64,000 nucleotides of DNA from Megalonaias nervosa (lineage: Eukaryota > Mollusca > Bivalvia > Unionida > Unionidae): positions 1 through 64,000 of the forward strand of contig JAECUM010001086.1 of the NCBI GenBank assembly GCA_016617855.1, read 5' to 3'. Below the pieces are notes generated by a model, which did no database searches, had not been told where the DNA came from, and worked only from the letters and a program-made list of their open reading frames with translations. Below, in pieces: positions 1-12,469 of this stretch (position 1 is its first letter; every line of letters begins with the position of its first letter). The translations under genes and the position numbers were made by a program.

Positions 1-150
1 CTGACTGGGTGGGACATCATGCTACATGTCTGCGGCATGATGCCCCAGTGCTAGACATCACTATAAACTGCCACACTGAAGACATTGTAGCGATATGACT
101 GAAAATTGTTAAAGTTATGTTAAAAATCCAAATCACAGACATACACACAA
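1..150 (+). mobile_element. SINE family A, 3' part (cut by window edge)
   Basis: This is the 3' body of a short retroposon seen at least six more times in the window (7061, 20651, 23318, 47397, 49842, 61930). Shared landmarks are a GTGACTGGGTGGGACAT-like block, a GATGCCCCAGTGCTAGACAT-like block, a segment reading AAACTGCCACACTG, and a tail ending in AAAAATCCAAATCAC followed by CA-rich simple sequence. The tRNA-like head would lie left of the window. Confidence 0.8.
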
Positions 151-1430
151 ATTCTTTAAGTTAAACAGACAGTATATTTCATGGCTAAAGGGAAGATAAT
201 ATTTTTTTTTTAAATTAACAATCGTCCCAACATGCGGCTATTAAACAGGTCAATTGGTTACTTATATAGGACACAATTACCAATGCACTGCTCAGCCACA
301 GTTCTTAAAAATGAATTATTAAAGTCAGCAAATCTAATCAGTCATTATAGTAGGTTAATCTCAGGATATTTCTCAACAGAAAAGGATACTTTATCTTGGA
401 TATTTTGATTAAAAGGTCCTACTGTTGACAGAATTTCTGATCAAGGTTTAGGTTCAGGATGGAAAAACCCATACAACAAAAAAAATCATATTCAGAACAC
501 AATAGCAGGATCCAGTCTTGATACGTCTAAGCTAGTTAGCCAAGGATACAGTGCAGCAACAGTGTAATGATGGCAAAAATGTGCACAGTAGGGGTGCAGA
601 TCCAAAGCAAATATGATTCACTTGTGAGTGGAAACCAGTGTTGGCTCACTGCCCTTCATTTGCATGCCTGGATATTTGGAAGCATTTAACCAACCTTGCA
701 AAATTCAGATAGACAGTCAATTCACTTTTCATTTCAGCAGTCAGACATAATTAGAGAGCATTCAGGATCTTTGAGATGTCCCCCTCCCCCCTCAAAAAAT
801 TAACGAACCACATCCAGTGAGGTGGTTATACATTAGAGATACTGTGACTTTTGAAGGTAGTCCAATAATTCAGACCTGAAAACCTTACTGATATTGATGG
901 ATGGTTTGGGTTGTAAAGGATCTATCTTTCAGATGTAGTTGCTCTTGCAGAAGTAGATTAACCCAGTCTAACAGCTTAAGTTATTGCACTGTTACAGGGT
1001 TTATGTTAGATGTACATGAGCAGCTAACAGTTCTTTGAAATCAAACACAAAAAGGAAGATATTTAGAGTGAGTTTACATCCCTTGTGGAAGATACTATGT
1101 CAGGTTTGAAACAATTAGAGAAAGACATTAAGAAGTAAAATGAGACATCCTGGGAGATAAACGTAGTTTGCTGCAAGACCTAAACAAAATGCTGCAGTCT
1201 GATTTGAGTTCAATTATGTGGAAGTAGACCGATTGTCTACTTGACAAAAATCCACACAAGCAATATGTTATACCGTTTTGGACAAAATCTTGAGCTAGCA
1301 ACCCTTGCTCAAGATGAAAGTCAAGCTGACTCTGCAATCAGCATTATTGCAGAGTTTTATGGAAGAGATATTAGCATCTCATCGGTATGTCTAGACCTTG
1401 CATATAATCAAAATCATTTAAGAGCTTGAC
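151..1430. other. Anonymous AT-rich sequence
   Basis: No coding exon, repeat array or element end could be supported here. The short open frames (for example 1241-1429 plus) have no recognisable motif and no convincing splice sites. Confidence 0.5.
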
Positions 1431-1439
1431 AATACATAT

Positions 1440-1760
1440 TCCAAGCATTAACAAAATCTGATTAAAAAAATTCTGGCCTCATGAGTGGTTATAAGGCCAG
1501 CCAATCGGATGCAAGAGATTATGTTATTGATATGCAAGGCTCCAGGTCATTATCAAACTCTTCCAATTCATCATAAAAGCTCACATTTCAAGACTCATCA
1601 AAATCAGATCAAAAATATGGCCTCAAGAGAGATAATAAGGCCAACCAATCAGATGCAAGATCAACTTGTTAATGTGCATGAATCTCACTTATTATCAAAA
1701 CTGCCAAAAAAATTGATGATATAAATAAAGTTTCATTGAAATCAGATAAGAAATATGGAC
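1440..1760 (+). repeat. Degenerate ~150-bp tandem repeat
   Basis: Two adjacent units share a run resembling ATATGGCCTCAAGAG, then ATAAGGCCAACCAATCAGATG, at about 1468 and 1616. Similar phrases (CCAATCA, CTGATCAAAAATACTG) recur at 16240-16550, so this is a dispersed family of old tandem DNA and not a gene. A 79-residue open frame crosses it but follows the repeat. Confidence 0.55.
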
Positions 1761-1899
1761 TCAAAGTGGTAACAAGCACATGAATGACAGATGACAAATG
1801 ATGGAAACTGGGCCACACCATAAACAGGTGAGCTAAAAAGTTGGGATTAACATACTTCCATGACCTACAAATTATCTGGAGCACTGAAATAAGGCCACA

Positions 1900-3770
1900 T
1901 CTGCAAAACTTGATTAAAGTGCCACCTATGGTAACATGTTTCCAACTGCACTATAGTACTTTATAAACAAGGATTTTTCCAGTGATTCGGAATCAAGTCT
2001 TGATTCATCATTATCAGGGTCAATGATTTGAGAAGAACATTTCCACATCCTGTAAAAAAATATTGCTAAAATTTGGAATTATTCAAGTGCTTGAATAATT
2101 TTAACCTCATGTCATCAGCATGGTGAGGCACAGCCATACATTTGCCTGTGGCTTCAATGTCAAAGTTCTGCATTCAACGATGTCCAAGTTCTGCTTCAAG
2201 ATTTCTGCTGAAGTTTTTACAAGTCTGATACAGGCAAATACATCAACTCATGGACGTACACAGGTGAAAGACTGGGCTCTGTGGAACACATGTACATTGA
2301 GACATCGGGCCAATTTTCATCCCCAAAAACCCTTGGAAACAATAGTGATGTTAGATCTCCAGTAAATAAGAACAATGACCTGATGTTTTACTAGTAATGG
2401 ACTGCCAACTACACAGTTATTTGTATGTGTGATCAAATTATGCTTAAAAATAAATTCCTTTTAGCTTCAGAAAATGTCTTCTGCTTTACAAAAGAGAGAA
2501 TGATAGACTAGATAACAAAGGAATTCTTTATTTCAGATCACATGGTCCAATGTCCATACATCTAAATTAAAGGTATTTTATGTACAAATATCAAGACACA
2601 TCTACAACTACGTAATGTTTTGGCATAGCTTTGGTTTGCTGCTGAATTCTCATCGAGTATAATGTTGGACTGAATTGTTTAAAGTATCAACATGAGGCAG
2701 CAATGTAAAAATATGACCTGTTCACATAAAAATTGCATTGTACTTTGAGTCTCTGCTTGGAATGACATTAAATGTCCACTGAATATTTTAGTTTCCATGT
2801 CCTTCAATAAAACTGACATGTCTGCATGACTGAATGATACCCGGGAAAATCTGACAGATCCAAAGTGCAACATTGGACAGAAACAGATTAAAAATAATTT
2901 CATATTATTTGCAGATTTATCACTGCCCTTATGCGTCATCATTGTCCAATCGGTTTGTACCATTAAAAATAGTCTGTTTTACTGCTTTGATATCACTGTC
3001 ACAATATGTGTCCACAAAAAGTTTTACTTTATGATCATACAGCAAAGAGTTCATTTTATTTAGTACAAAACAAAGCAGCTCGCTCACCATTATCAATGGA
3101 CTGCTTGCATTAGTAATCTACTGTCATATTTGTAGGGTTTCTTGCCGACCTTGGAAATCTTTTCAGTACACATTTCTTGCATAGGAATATATCTCCCTGA
3201 CACAAATGACCTGTAGCGGTTCCATAATCTTCACAGCATGACTAACTTAAAATTTCCAGGGATAGGTTAAAATATCTCAAACACTGGCTGGGGTACTCTA
3301 CCAGACATCATTAAAGAAATGCCATTATTATTTCTCCAGTGAAAGAAAAATAAAAAATAATAAAATTGGCTGAGCCAGCATGGAAATCAGTCAGGGCTAT
3401 TTTAACAGCATGCAAACTGCCACAATACTGACACTAATTAAGTGATGTTGTTTTGGTCAGATGCATGGATCCTGTAAATTGCCCAGCTCTGAAGTAATGC
3501 ACATTCATGTATATTATGTACACATGTTGAAGACATACAAGACATGGGGTTTTTTTTTTCCTCAACAAATGAACTGTATAAATTAAAATGTGAAATGTCC
3601 ATTATTTCAAGATCTGAGGATGCATAGGGTGATAATATTTCATCAGTCATGGCAAAACTTTGCCTCTTTTCATGCTGGATTTTAAGTTCTTATCATAAAT
3701 GTAATTACTTAAAAAATTTGTTGATTCAGATATAGTATGTCTTCAAAGTAATTATCAAATGCAGTTCTGG
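1900..3770. other. Anonymous AT-rich sequence
   Basis: Nothing beyond short chance open frames could be supported. The largest (2679-2963 minus, 94 codons) shows no domain signature. Confidence 0.5.
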
Positions 3771-3773
3771 CAC

Positions 3774-4395
3774 TGTAATTTCCATGATGTAGAACTTCAT
3801 TTCATTAATGCAAGAATGTAATTACCATAAAATAGAACATTATTTCATTAATGCAAGAATGTAATTACCATGAAGTAGAACATCATTTCATTAATGCAAG
3901 AAAGTAATTACCATGAAGTAGACCATCATTTCATTAATGCAAGAATATAATTACCATGATGTAGAACATTATTTCATTAATGCAAGAATGTAATTACCAT
4001 GAAGTAGACCATCATTTCATTAATGCAAGAAAGTAATTACCATGAAGTAGACCATCATTTCATTAATGCAAGAATATAATTACCATGATGTAGAACATTA
4101 TTTCATTAATGCAAGAATGTAATTACCATGAAGTAGACCATCATTTCATTAATGCAAGAAAGTAATTACCATGAAGTAGACCATCATTTCATTAATGCAA
4201 GAATATAATTACCATGATGTAGAACATTATTTCATTAATGCAAGAATGTAATTACCATGAAGTAGACCATCATTTCATTAATGCAAGAATGTAATTACCA
4301 TGAAGTAGACCATCATTTCATTTATGCAAGAATGCAATTACCATGAAGTAGAATATCATTTCCATAAAGCAGAACATCATTTCAGTAATGAAAAA
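3774..4395 (+). repeat. 43-bp satellite with a 129-bp higher-order unit
   Basis: Thirteen unit starts sit exactly 43 bases apart (3815, 3858, 3901, then regularly to 4331). A degenerate unit starts at 3774 and a decayed one follows 4331. Each unit contains ATTACCATGAAGTAGA and ends TTTCATTAATGCAAG. Units fall into three types by their first bases (AATG, AAAG, AATATA), and the order AATG-AAAG-AATATA repeats three times (3858-3986, 3987-4115, 4116-4244). The last two blocks appear identical and the first differs from them by one base. This indicates recent amplification of a three-unit block. Confidence 0.95.
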
Positions 4396-4399
4396 CTTT

Positions 4400-6540
4400 C
4401 ATTTTTAATGTGATGACACAACATCTGTTCCTTAATAAACTTTTCAGAAATAAAATTCTCTTACAGGTACAAATTAATATTGAAAATGTATAAATATCAC
4501 ATCGAACATTAAATTAATTTTTTTTTATTAAATACACAAGGACTGGGACCACCGTGTAATAAATCATTTCCATAAATAAAAAAACAAATCAGGATGGAAT
4601 ATTAAAAACCGGTGCAGTGTCGTATAATAGTAAAATTCAAACATGGGCTTAATTTTCAAGTGTCACCTTTTTAGGGTGATTTTATATTGAAAAAAATTAA
4701 ATAAATTAGTTTTTAATTGCTATGCCTGTCAACCTAACAGATTATATCTGGGAAGATTAATTTTATTTTTTTTTTAAGTCAGTTTTTACCTTCAAGAACC
4801 ATGATTAAAGATTTTCTACAACAATCTTCTGCAATCAAAGCTCAAGTCTCTGGTGAAATTAAATGATGATTATTATGTTTTTATACATACAACAGGTAAA
4901 TGGTATACATGTACTCTGATTTTTGCTGTTAGCTGTATGTATATGCCCTTAACTTGAAATTATAAGCTGAGGAAACAGCTTATACGGACTCTGACCTGCA
5001 AGTACATTATACAACAGCTGGCAGACTGGGTCTAAGCCATTCACATGTAGATGCACATAACACTTTATATAATGGTTGATAGACTGGGTCTACACTGTTC
5101 ACATTTAGATGTGCACAAAAAATTAGATGATGATAGGCAGGGTCTACACTGTTCACAATGAGCATTTTATCTTCCCAAGAGACAGAGACACAGAAAAACC
5201 CTGTTTCAATATTTGGTTCCTTCTCAGAGTTCATCCTTGCCAAAATAAATTTAAATCTTGTATTATCCCTTGGAATGCACAATTCATAATACATGTATCA
5301 ATGAAAACAAATGACACTAAAATTGCCATTTGGATTCTTTTTTTAACATTAATAAAAACATATATACCTTAATAATTTTGGACTCCTGTTAAAACATTAG
5401 TGCCAACCTAGTATATATCAAAATTTAATGCTGTTAACTTAATTTTTTTATCCTAGTTTTTATTAATGATATGGAGGTCCAGGATTCCTCCTTATCCTCT
5501 CTCTGGGAGATTGTTCCACATAACCTGGAATGTGTTAAAAGATTGTATTCTGATAATCTTAAACCAAAATTATTTTCAAAATCTCAGTTAAAGGCATGTC
5601 TCTTGTATCAGTATAAAAATTTGAACACATGTATCAATAAAAGAAATCTCTGTATAAAAGCAGACATCTTTTTTATTATTTAAATTGCTCGTTCGTATGT
5701 CAAATTAATTTAAATACTGTCTGTTTATCTCATCATAAAATAACTTTTATGTTTCAACAAGAAGCATTAAAGTTATTGAAATCCAAAAAAAAAATTGATT
5801 CACAATATCAAATCTGACAAATTTTATTTATTCTAAATATTTACAGCATTCGAAAAATAATCTCTGCAATGCATTACAGTTTTGCAGTTGGTCTAGAGTC
5901 CATAAATAAAAAGTGTGAATACTTGTCTTTTTACACAAAGTATATTTAAGCAATCATGACTTCCTCATTTGAATACGTAGTAAATATCAAACTTTCACAG
6001 TTATCAATGTCTTTGATACATTATGTTTGAAAAATTAATGTCAAAGAATGTGTTTATAAAAAAATCAAATAAAAAACAATTTTGTTAAAAATTAAGGCAT
6101 GTTTAAAGACTAAATTACTCCACCCACTAAATAACTGAAGCATTTTTCACAATGGTATGTGAATTATATAACGTCAGGGTAATGCATATATTGAAGAAAT
6201 AATTAAAGAAAAGATCTTTTCTTATGCAGATTTCAAAGTATGTGATTTTCCATTTTCGGTAATGATCATGCTTAATATTTGCTAACCAATTAACTCCTTT
6301 TTTTGCCCAGAAAATTTCCTCCTCGTTTTTAAAAATCTCCTCTCATAGTGTTGATAATTATGAATGAACTGTAAGACTGCAACATTTGTAAAGCAATTTT
6401 TAAAGCAAGAAGAAAATGATACTAATTCTTTCTTTCTTAGAAACTAAACAGGAAGTAAAGTTGAACCACTTTGTTCAATGCTGCCGCCTACTGAATTAAG
6501 GGGACACTAATGATTACAATTGGCCATTTGATGTACACAC
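4400..6540. other. AT-rich sequence with weak repeat debris
   Basis: At 4985-5160 three loosely similar segments contain GACTGGGTCTA followed by TTCACAT and TAGATG. The phrases recur at 6545-6720 and resemble the MITE-type family near 17037, 19965 and 38718. No coding segment could be supported. The 95-codon minus frame at 5007-5294 runs through this repeat. Confidence 0.45.
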
Positions 6541-6709
6541 ATTAAACAATTGCTGACAGATTGGGTTTGCTGTTTCTGTTTAGATGTGTGTAATACATTA
6601 TGCAGCTGCAGCCAGACTGTGTCTAAACTATTCATAACAAGATTTGCATAACATATTATACTATATAAGATAGCCTGGGTCCATACTATTCACAATTAAA
6701 TGTGCCTTA

Positions 6710-7830
6710 TACAGTAATCCCTCACTTTAATGCTGTTTAAAGGAGCCAATAAACAAAACTGTGGTATAGGCTGGGCCACTTTATTCTAATATATTATATC
6801 GATGTTATAGCAGGGATTGTGTTATACTGAGGTGCTTAACGGTGAGGACCACTGTAAATGGTGGGTTTCATTAACTATACCAGTGACTGTCGTCAGGAAC
6901 CATTATAATGAGGTACTTTATAATGAGGACCACTGTATATGGTGGGATCCACAACTATACCAGTGTTTCATCAGGGACCATTATATTGAGGTGCTTTATA
7001 GTTAAGAACCACTGCATAGGGGATCCTTGACTATAACCCATGATGCATCTACATCTGATCATACAAATGATTGATGCAGGAGGTCACAGGTTCAACAACA
7101 ACAACCCCCCAGTGATACCAAAGTCTTACAAAATAGTACTAGCAGCTGCCTCACTTAGTACTCAGCAGTGTTAGGAATGGTCGACCTGGCGTCAGGATAG
7201 TGTGACTGGGTGGGGCATGATCGTACATGTCTGTGGCATGTTGCCCCAGTGCTAGACATCACTTTAAACTGCCACACAGCAGACCTCAAAGCAATGACTG
7301 AAAAATTGTTAAAGCTATGTTAAAAATCCAAATCACACACACACACACTCTTAAATGATTGATCACAATCTTTTGATCACCACAATAATTGATTGATGTG
7401 ACCTTGGCTCATCACCAAGTTTGATCATCATGCTGTTTAATAACAGCAATGTTTCATCATTGAGCAATTTATTGTTAACTGGTGTATTCAATCAGAAGGA
7501 CCACTGTATAAGGTATAATCCATAACTACACCAATGTTGTATCATGGGTTGTGTTATATTCAGGTGCTCTATAGCTAAGGACCACTGTATATGGGATGGA
7601 TGACTGTGTTATACTGAAATCCTTTATAGTGAGAGACCACTACATATGGTGGGATCCATAACTATACCAGTGTTATATCAGGGACTGTTATACTGAGATG
7701 CTTTATAGTGAAGGACCACTCTATATGGGGTCCATGTACATACCCAGTTTATATCACAAGCTTGTGATACTGAGGCACATCATAATAAGAGACCAATTTA
7801 AGTGGATGTATACAAGTATAAACAAGAACC
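6710..7830 (+). repeat. Tandem ~81-bp repeat with GGACCACTGTA core
   Basis: The core GAGGACCACTGTA recurs at about 6843 and 6925 with a weaker copy near 7004, a spacing of roughly 80 bases. Each unit also has ACTATACCAGTG and a TTATACTGAGGTGCTTTATA phrase. More degenerate units continue at 7495-7740, and one isolated unit lies at 14090-14155. The left edge reads ACAGTAATCCCTCACTTTAA, like the end of a Tc1/mariner-type MITE, so the array may have grown from MITE ends. SINE A is inserted in the middle (7061-7348). Confidence 0.65.
7061..7348 (+). mobile_element. SINE family A, near full length
   Basis: A degenerate tRNA-like head (GGAGGTCACAGGTTCAA) is followed by the family body: an AGTACTAGCAGCTGCCTCAC-like segment, the GTGACTGGGTGGGGCATGAT block, AGTGCTAGACATCACT, and the AAAAATCCAAATCACACAC tail. 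It interrupts the 81-bp repeat array. Confidence 0.85.
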
Positions 7831-7832
7831 AT

Positions 7833-8285
7833 AGTCCCTCAAAGGGACTACTTGGTGAAAAGAATTTCCAGGAATTCAAGATAAGACCATTTTTCGTTTT
7901 AAACGTCAAGTGTTGGAACCATCACTAATATTCTTCTGCAATAAGATTTTCAAATTTGCTGCTGTGGTACACATATTGGATGTCAGCTTGGCACCATTTT
8001 CATTTAGAAGCAAGTATACATGATTAGAAGTCTTTTGGTGAAAACCCCATGTTGATATAGCCATCCATTTGGGAGGAGTAAAGATAGTACATGTAGTTTC
8101 AAGATATGACTTCCCATTCAGGATCAGTAGCAACAAGATTCCAAAGATGGCTGCTGCGGTGGTCATACTGAACATCAGATTTTCGTTTAAGACCAACTAA
8201 ATATCATGAGAAGTCTTTTAGTGAAAACTTCATTTGAAGAATTTTTTTCAGCCCCAACATGATGATCTGGTTATTCTTACTTTTA
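7833..8285 (+). mobile_element. Helitron-like array copy: 5' module plus monomers
   Basis: It begins with the 5' module shared by this family (TCCCTCAAAGGGACT, then AAGAATTTCCAGGAATTCAA, then AAGACCATTT). Monomers follow, each with CAAGATGGCTGC, a GG-TGGTCATACTGGA block, ATTTTCGTTTAAGACCAACTA and a GAAGTCTTTTAGTGAAAAC block. No 3' hairpin is seen, so this copy is truncated. The 7906-8196 minus open frame is a shadow of the monomers. Confidence 0.6.
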
Positions 8286-8289
8286 ATGG

Positions 8290-8412
8290 GACTGGAATTT
8301 GCTGATGAATGCATGAATCTGTCCCTAACCAAAATATGCTGCTGAAGCTGCCCCTAACCAAAATATGCTGATGTAAGCATTGAATCTGTCCCTTACCTAA
8401 ATATGGTGATAT
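8290..8412 (+). repeat. Short ~49-bp tandem repeat
   Basis: Three units contain CTGTCCCTAACCAAAATATG or close variants (about 8310, 8338, 8385) separated by TGCTGATG-type spacers. It lies between two Helitron-like copies. Confidence 0.6.
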
Positions 8413-8462
8413 TGTCTGGGATGGCTGTTTGACTGATGACTCCTTTTAATTAGAACAAAAAT

Positions 8463-9312
8463 CACTTGAAGGGACTTAAACTCCACTGGATGAAAAAAAG
8501 AATTTCCAGGAATAAAAAAATGACTGTTTCTTCTTCTGAATTACTGAATACCGAAACCATCTCTGATATTCTTGAGCAATAATACTGTGGTGACCACAAG
8601 ATTGGAAACATTTTCATTAAGGAACAATTAGATACTATTTTAAGTCTTTTAGTGATTATCCCATGTTAATGTGACCAACAATATAGGAAAAGCAGTGACA
8701 ACAAGATTTACAAGATGGCTGGTATGGCAGCACGTCAAATTAGCACAAGTTTTATTTAGGACAATTCATAAGAAGACTTTAGATGAAAATCCAATATCAA
8801 TAAGGCTACCAAGGCTGGAGAAGCAGCTAGCTGCCTTGGTGGTCAAATTGGATGCTGGATTGACATCATTTTCATTAAGGACCAACCTGACATTATAGAA
8901 AGTCTTCTGGTGAAAATCCCATGTCGATATGACTTTCCATTCAGAATAGCAATAACAATGTTTTTAAAATGGCTGCCTTGATGGCCATGGTGGATGTCAG
9001 ATTGACATCATTTTTGTTTAAGACCTACTAGACAACACTGGAAGTCTTTTAGTGAAAACCTCATGCTGATATGACCATCCTTTCTGAAGAAGTAAAGACG
9101 ACTATTGTCGTGGGATACTGCATGTCCAAGTGGTACCATTTTCTTTTTCGACTAACTAGACCCTGGGTTGAATGTGCATATGAAAGTTTTATGGTAATCC
9201 TAGAAATATTTTAGGAGGAGAATTAATAATAACCTTGAGTCAATAGTCATTGATGATGCACTACAGGCCATTCCATAAGCTCTTCTGGTCTGTGAGTAGC
9301 AGAATTAAAAAC
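8463..9312 (+). mobile_element. Helitron-like array copy with 3' module
   Basis: The 5' module (GAAGGGACTTAAACTCC, AAGAATTTCCAGGAATA) is followed by several roughly 143-bp monomers with AAGATGGCTG and AGGACCAAC blocks. The 3' module at about 9165-9312 contains CATTCCATAAGCTCTTCTGG. The terminal hairpin is degraded here (TGGTCTGTGAGTAGCAGAATTAAAAA). Confidence 0.6.
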
Positions 9313-9860
9313 AACAATCAGAAGCAGGGGGAAACAGGACTGGGATTTATAAAGAAACTGGCTGGCCTCCCCAGGCAGAGAGACAAAACTTTCATAAACC
9401 ACCTTTACTTGTATAAAATTGTATATGGTGTCTCTCCATATATTGCTGGCCTTGGCTGGATAGCCAAACTGAATAGGAAAACTTTTATTCGAATTAAATT
9501 ATAATTAATGCTCAACTTGAAATCAAATTCATTTTTAAATTCTTTTATACATGCCTGGAATACACTCCCTGAATCAATAAAAGGTGTAAGTAGTTATTCT
9601 ACTTCCATACGCAAGACCACACACATGTCGGCCTATTTCTTAGTCTGTAACAAGAAATTATCTATTCTGGTAATAAAAGTATACACAAATGTAGTGATTT
9701 GCATTATAATGTATATTCTAACCATTTGAGAAACAATCCACAGTTTTCTTGTGGTGAAGATACAGAAAATGCACATCATTATGTATTTGTTTTTGCAAAA
9801 TCTATATAGAACAACATAGAAAATTAGTCCAGAGTCTAAATTATCTATAATTAACAGTGG
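9313..9860 (+). pseudogene. LINE reverse-transcriptase C-terminal fragment
   Basis: Two adjacent frames join into the typical tail of a non-LTR retrotransposon ORF2. First come a basic stretch and LYLYKIVYGVSPYIAGL (9406-9456). Next is FLNSFIHAWNTLPESIKG (about 9532-9588), matching the conserved 'WNSLPESI' motif. In a different frame an NPQFSCGEDTENAHHYVF stretch (about 9736-9790) matches the C-rich tail. A stop at 9502-9504 and a later frame change show that it is dead. The 5' end abuts the Helitron-like 3' module. The clade (CR1/L2/RTE) was not resolved. Confidence 0.6.
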
Positions 9861-9869
9861 TTATACATA

Positions 9870-10738
9870 TTTTATTGTTTGGATCATCTGATTTAACTAT
9901 GAATCTTAATATTCACTTATTTCACTTGATGTGATAACAACATGAAGCATGTGATAACAACATGAAACATGTTATAAAACTAAGGTGTACAGTATTCAAA
10001 ATTTGATTTCTCCACTCAATTCATTAATGCCATGTTCATATACAAAGACATGACAGTCTTCATTCCCTGCAATTTTTTGTTTTGTTTGTGTATTCTTTTT
10101 CATGTGTATATATATATTTAATACTCTTCTTAAATATCTGCCATGATCATTAATTTATTTATGATTTTATTCATGTAACCTATCTTCCTTTTACTTCTTT
10201 AGAATGAATATAACTGTATCTTAAACCATATAAATTTGTGTGGCTCTAGTGATATAAATTTTTCATACATTGTTGGGAAGGGCTTATTGCAATTTGTCAG
10301 AATTTGCAGAATCAACCCATTAGTCAACAATTTTGGCAATAAAATATGCTTAAACAACAAACACGCTAAAGAAAACAACACAAAAATTCAGACATTCAGT
10401 CAAATAAGGTGTCTGCTGATCAACGTAAATGCCAACAACTATCAGTGAAAAAATACATTTTCATAACAAAACCATTTGGCTTTGTATTTAGATGTGCTTC
10501 AATTGAAAGAGTAAAAATAAACATGGTCTATCTAACCTTTACATTTCACTTAGTATAATTGATAAAGTGCCAGACCTGTATTATTGTGCACTTCAATGGC
10601 ATATAATTTAAATTTGTGCACTCTAGTCTACAGCACTTAGCTATCAGATAATCAAGTGCAGAAATGATGACAGGTGCCAACCACCAGAGGAACAATATGG
10701 CTAGAATAAGAAATAAATCTGTCAAAATTAACAAGATT
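9870..10738. other. Anonymous AT-rich sequence
   Basis: The region contains a 20-bp direct repeat (ATGTGATAACAACATGAA, near 9930-9970) and otherwise nothing recognisable. Short open frames on both strands lack motifs. Confidence 0.45.
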
Positions 10739-10739
10739 T

Positions 10740-11262
10740 CATCAAAGGGGCTAATGATTTACTGGGGAAAAGAATTTTCAGGAACTGAAGATAAGACTAT
10801 TTCTTCCTTTTAACAGTTAGGCATTGAAACCATCTTGGACATTCTTCACTGCAGTCAAGATGAGTAATCATAACAAGATTTTCAAGATTGGCTGCTGTGG
10901 TGGCTATATTGGACATCAGATCAGCACTTTTGTCACTTAGGGCCAACCAGACATCATGAGAAGTCTTTTCGTGAAAATCTCATGTGGATATGACCATCCA
11001 TGTAGGAGGAGAAGTGATAAGATCCTCAATATGGCCACTGTGGTGGCCATACTGGTTGTCTGAGCAGCACCATTCTCATTTAGAACCAACTAGTCCATGG
11101 GATTAATTTGTGTATAAAGTTTCAAGGAAATCCTACAGGTAGTTTTTCAGTTCTGAGTAGCAACAATAAATCTGTGCTATAGAACAGACAGACAATGAAC
11201 AACAGACCATCCCATAAGCATGTTTGGTTGATGACCAAAAGAACTAAACTTGAAAACCCAAG
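10740..11262 (+). mobile_element. Helitron-like array copy, two monomers
   Basis: The 5' module (AAAGGGGCTAATGATTTACT, then AATTTTCAGGAACTGAAGAT) is followed by two monomers (about 10877 and 11010). The 3' module contains CCATGGGATTAATTTGTG-type sequence and CATCCCATAAGC. The end has a short stem (TTGGTTGATGACCAA) followed by AACTAAA, matching the family's hairpin-CTAA end. Confidence 0.65.
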
Positions 11263-11617
11263 CTGTGATAAAAAAATCTATATCTACGTAATCAATCCCA
11301 TTATATATTTCAATAGCACACACTAATTAACAAAAGCTGGGAACTAAATTTGCATCCTATTTCTTTTGAAAAGAAGATGCCATATACTAACCTCATATAT
11401 AAATCAGCATGTTCTATATATTTGGCAAAATATGTGGAATGAAAACTAGGAAAGCAAACTTCTGAACATCACACCCACTATTGGAGACTGGCATCCCTTG
11501 TACACAACAAATTAAAGAGATAAGATGGTATGGTGCCAGTCATATATTCGGCATGCATACCCGACTTGTGCATCTCTCTTAAAGGGTACACCTTGATTAC
11601 AGCCCATACCCTGGCAG

Positions 11618-11763
11618 TGTTCACTGACAGTGAAACACATTCTCTTGGGAAAGTTGAATTTCACCCTGTGAGAGGCATGTATTTTGATGAGAAATCAATG
11701 AAGAACCTTATGATTATGTACCAGCTGAAAAAAACCTTAGACTTTTTGATGAAATGTAGTTAA
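11618..11763 (+). CDS. Possible terminal coding exon, unknown protein
   Basis: An open frame from at least 11530 to the TAA at 11761-11763 contains a stretch that reads like real coding sequence: SLGKVEFHPVRGMYFDE followed by KSMKNLMIMYQLKKTLDF. An acceptor-like TACCCTGGCAG ends at 11617, which would make 11618 the exon start. A start at ATG 11530 is also possible. AT-rich DNA suitable for a 3' UTR follows. I do not recognise the protein and found no companion exon. Confidence 0.3.
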
Positions 11764-11764
11764 T

Positions 11765-12460
11765 ATAAAGAGGTTTGACCATAATGTTTTAAGGCTTTTA
11801 CATGTTTTATGTTTATCTTTTATTTTAAATACCATGTTACAGAATTTAAACATGCTTTACATTGCCATTTTATATTTTATCTTCTTGTTCTTCACGTTGA
11901 CATTTGCTTAGAAGGTAGTTATCATCGTAAATGTTTTGTACAATTCTTTATTTTTAAATTTGTACAATTGAACTTATACCTTTTATTGTAATCTGGTGAG
12001 ATTAAACGATTAAACATTCTATTGATTAAAGTAATGGTTAAAATTGATGAGAAATATAGTTTTCCATTCCATCATAATTGTGTATTATAAACTAGAAATT
12101 TGGGTTGTTACTAAAATTTCCAGATATCTTGTGATTGGCAATAAATAATACTGGATGGAAACTGCATGAAGAATTTATCTTAAAGAAAAATGAAAGAGGG
12201 TTATTCAATGAAAAATGAACAATCAGACCATCTGGATCTAAGACTGCTCACTTAGCAGACACCTAATAACCAAATCGTAAACAGTTGTATCAGCAGTTGC
12301 AGCTGGCCTTGAAATCTGAGTTAGCTGGATGCTTTCCATATATTTATTCCATAACTATTGATTTAATATGTGAACAAAATGTTTGCTTCAAGTTTTCTCA
12401 ATATTTAATATCTTCATCCCATTTTAATGGCACATCATCATTATTTGCCAAACTCTGTTG
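11765..12460. other. Anonymous AT-rich sequence
   Basis: Nothing is recognisable. If the 11618-11763 segment is a last exon, the first part would be its 3' UTR. Confidence 0.4.
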
Positions 12461-12469
12461 AGCAGTTTT

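Noticed and set aside
2679..2963. 94-codon minus open frame
   Set aside because: No motif, splice context or repeat of the frame elsewhere. Expected by chance in a window this size.
3774..4395. CRISPR-like regular repeat array
   Set aside because: Units are contiguous with no unique spacers, and the surroundings are eukaryotic. It is a satellite.
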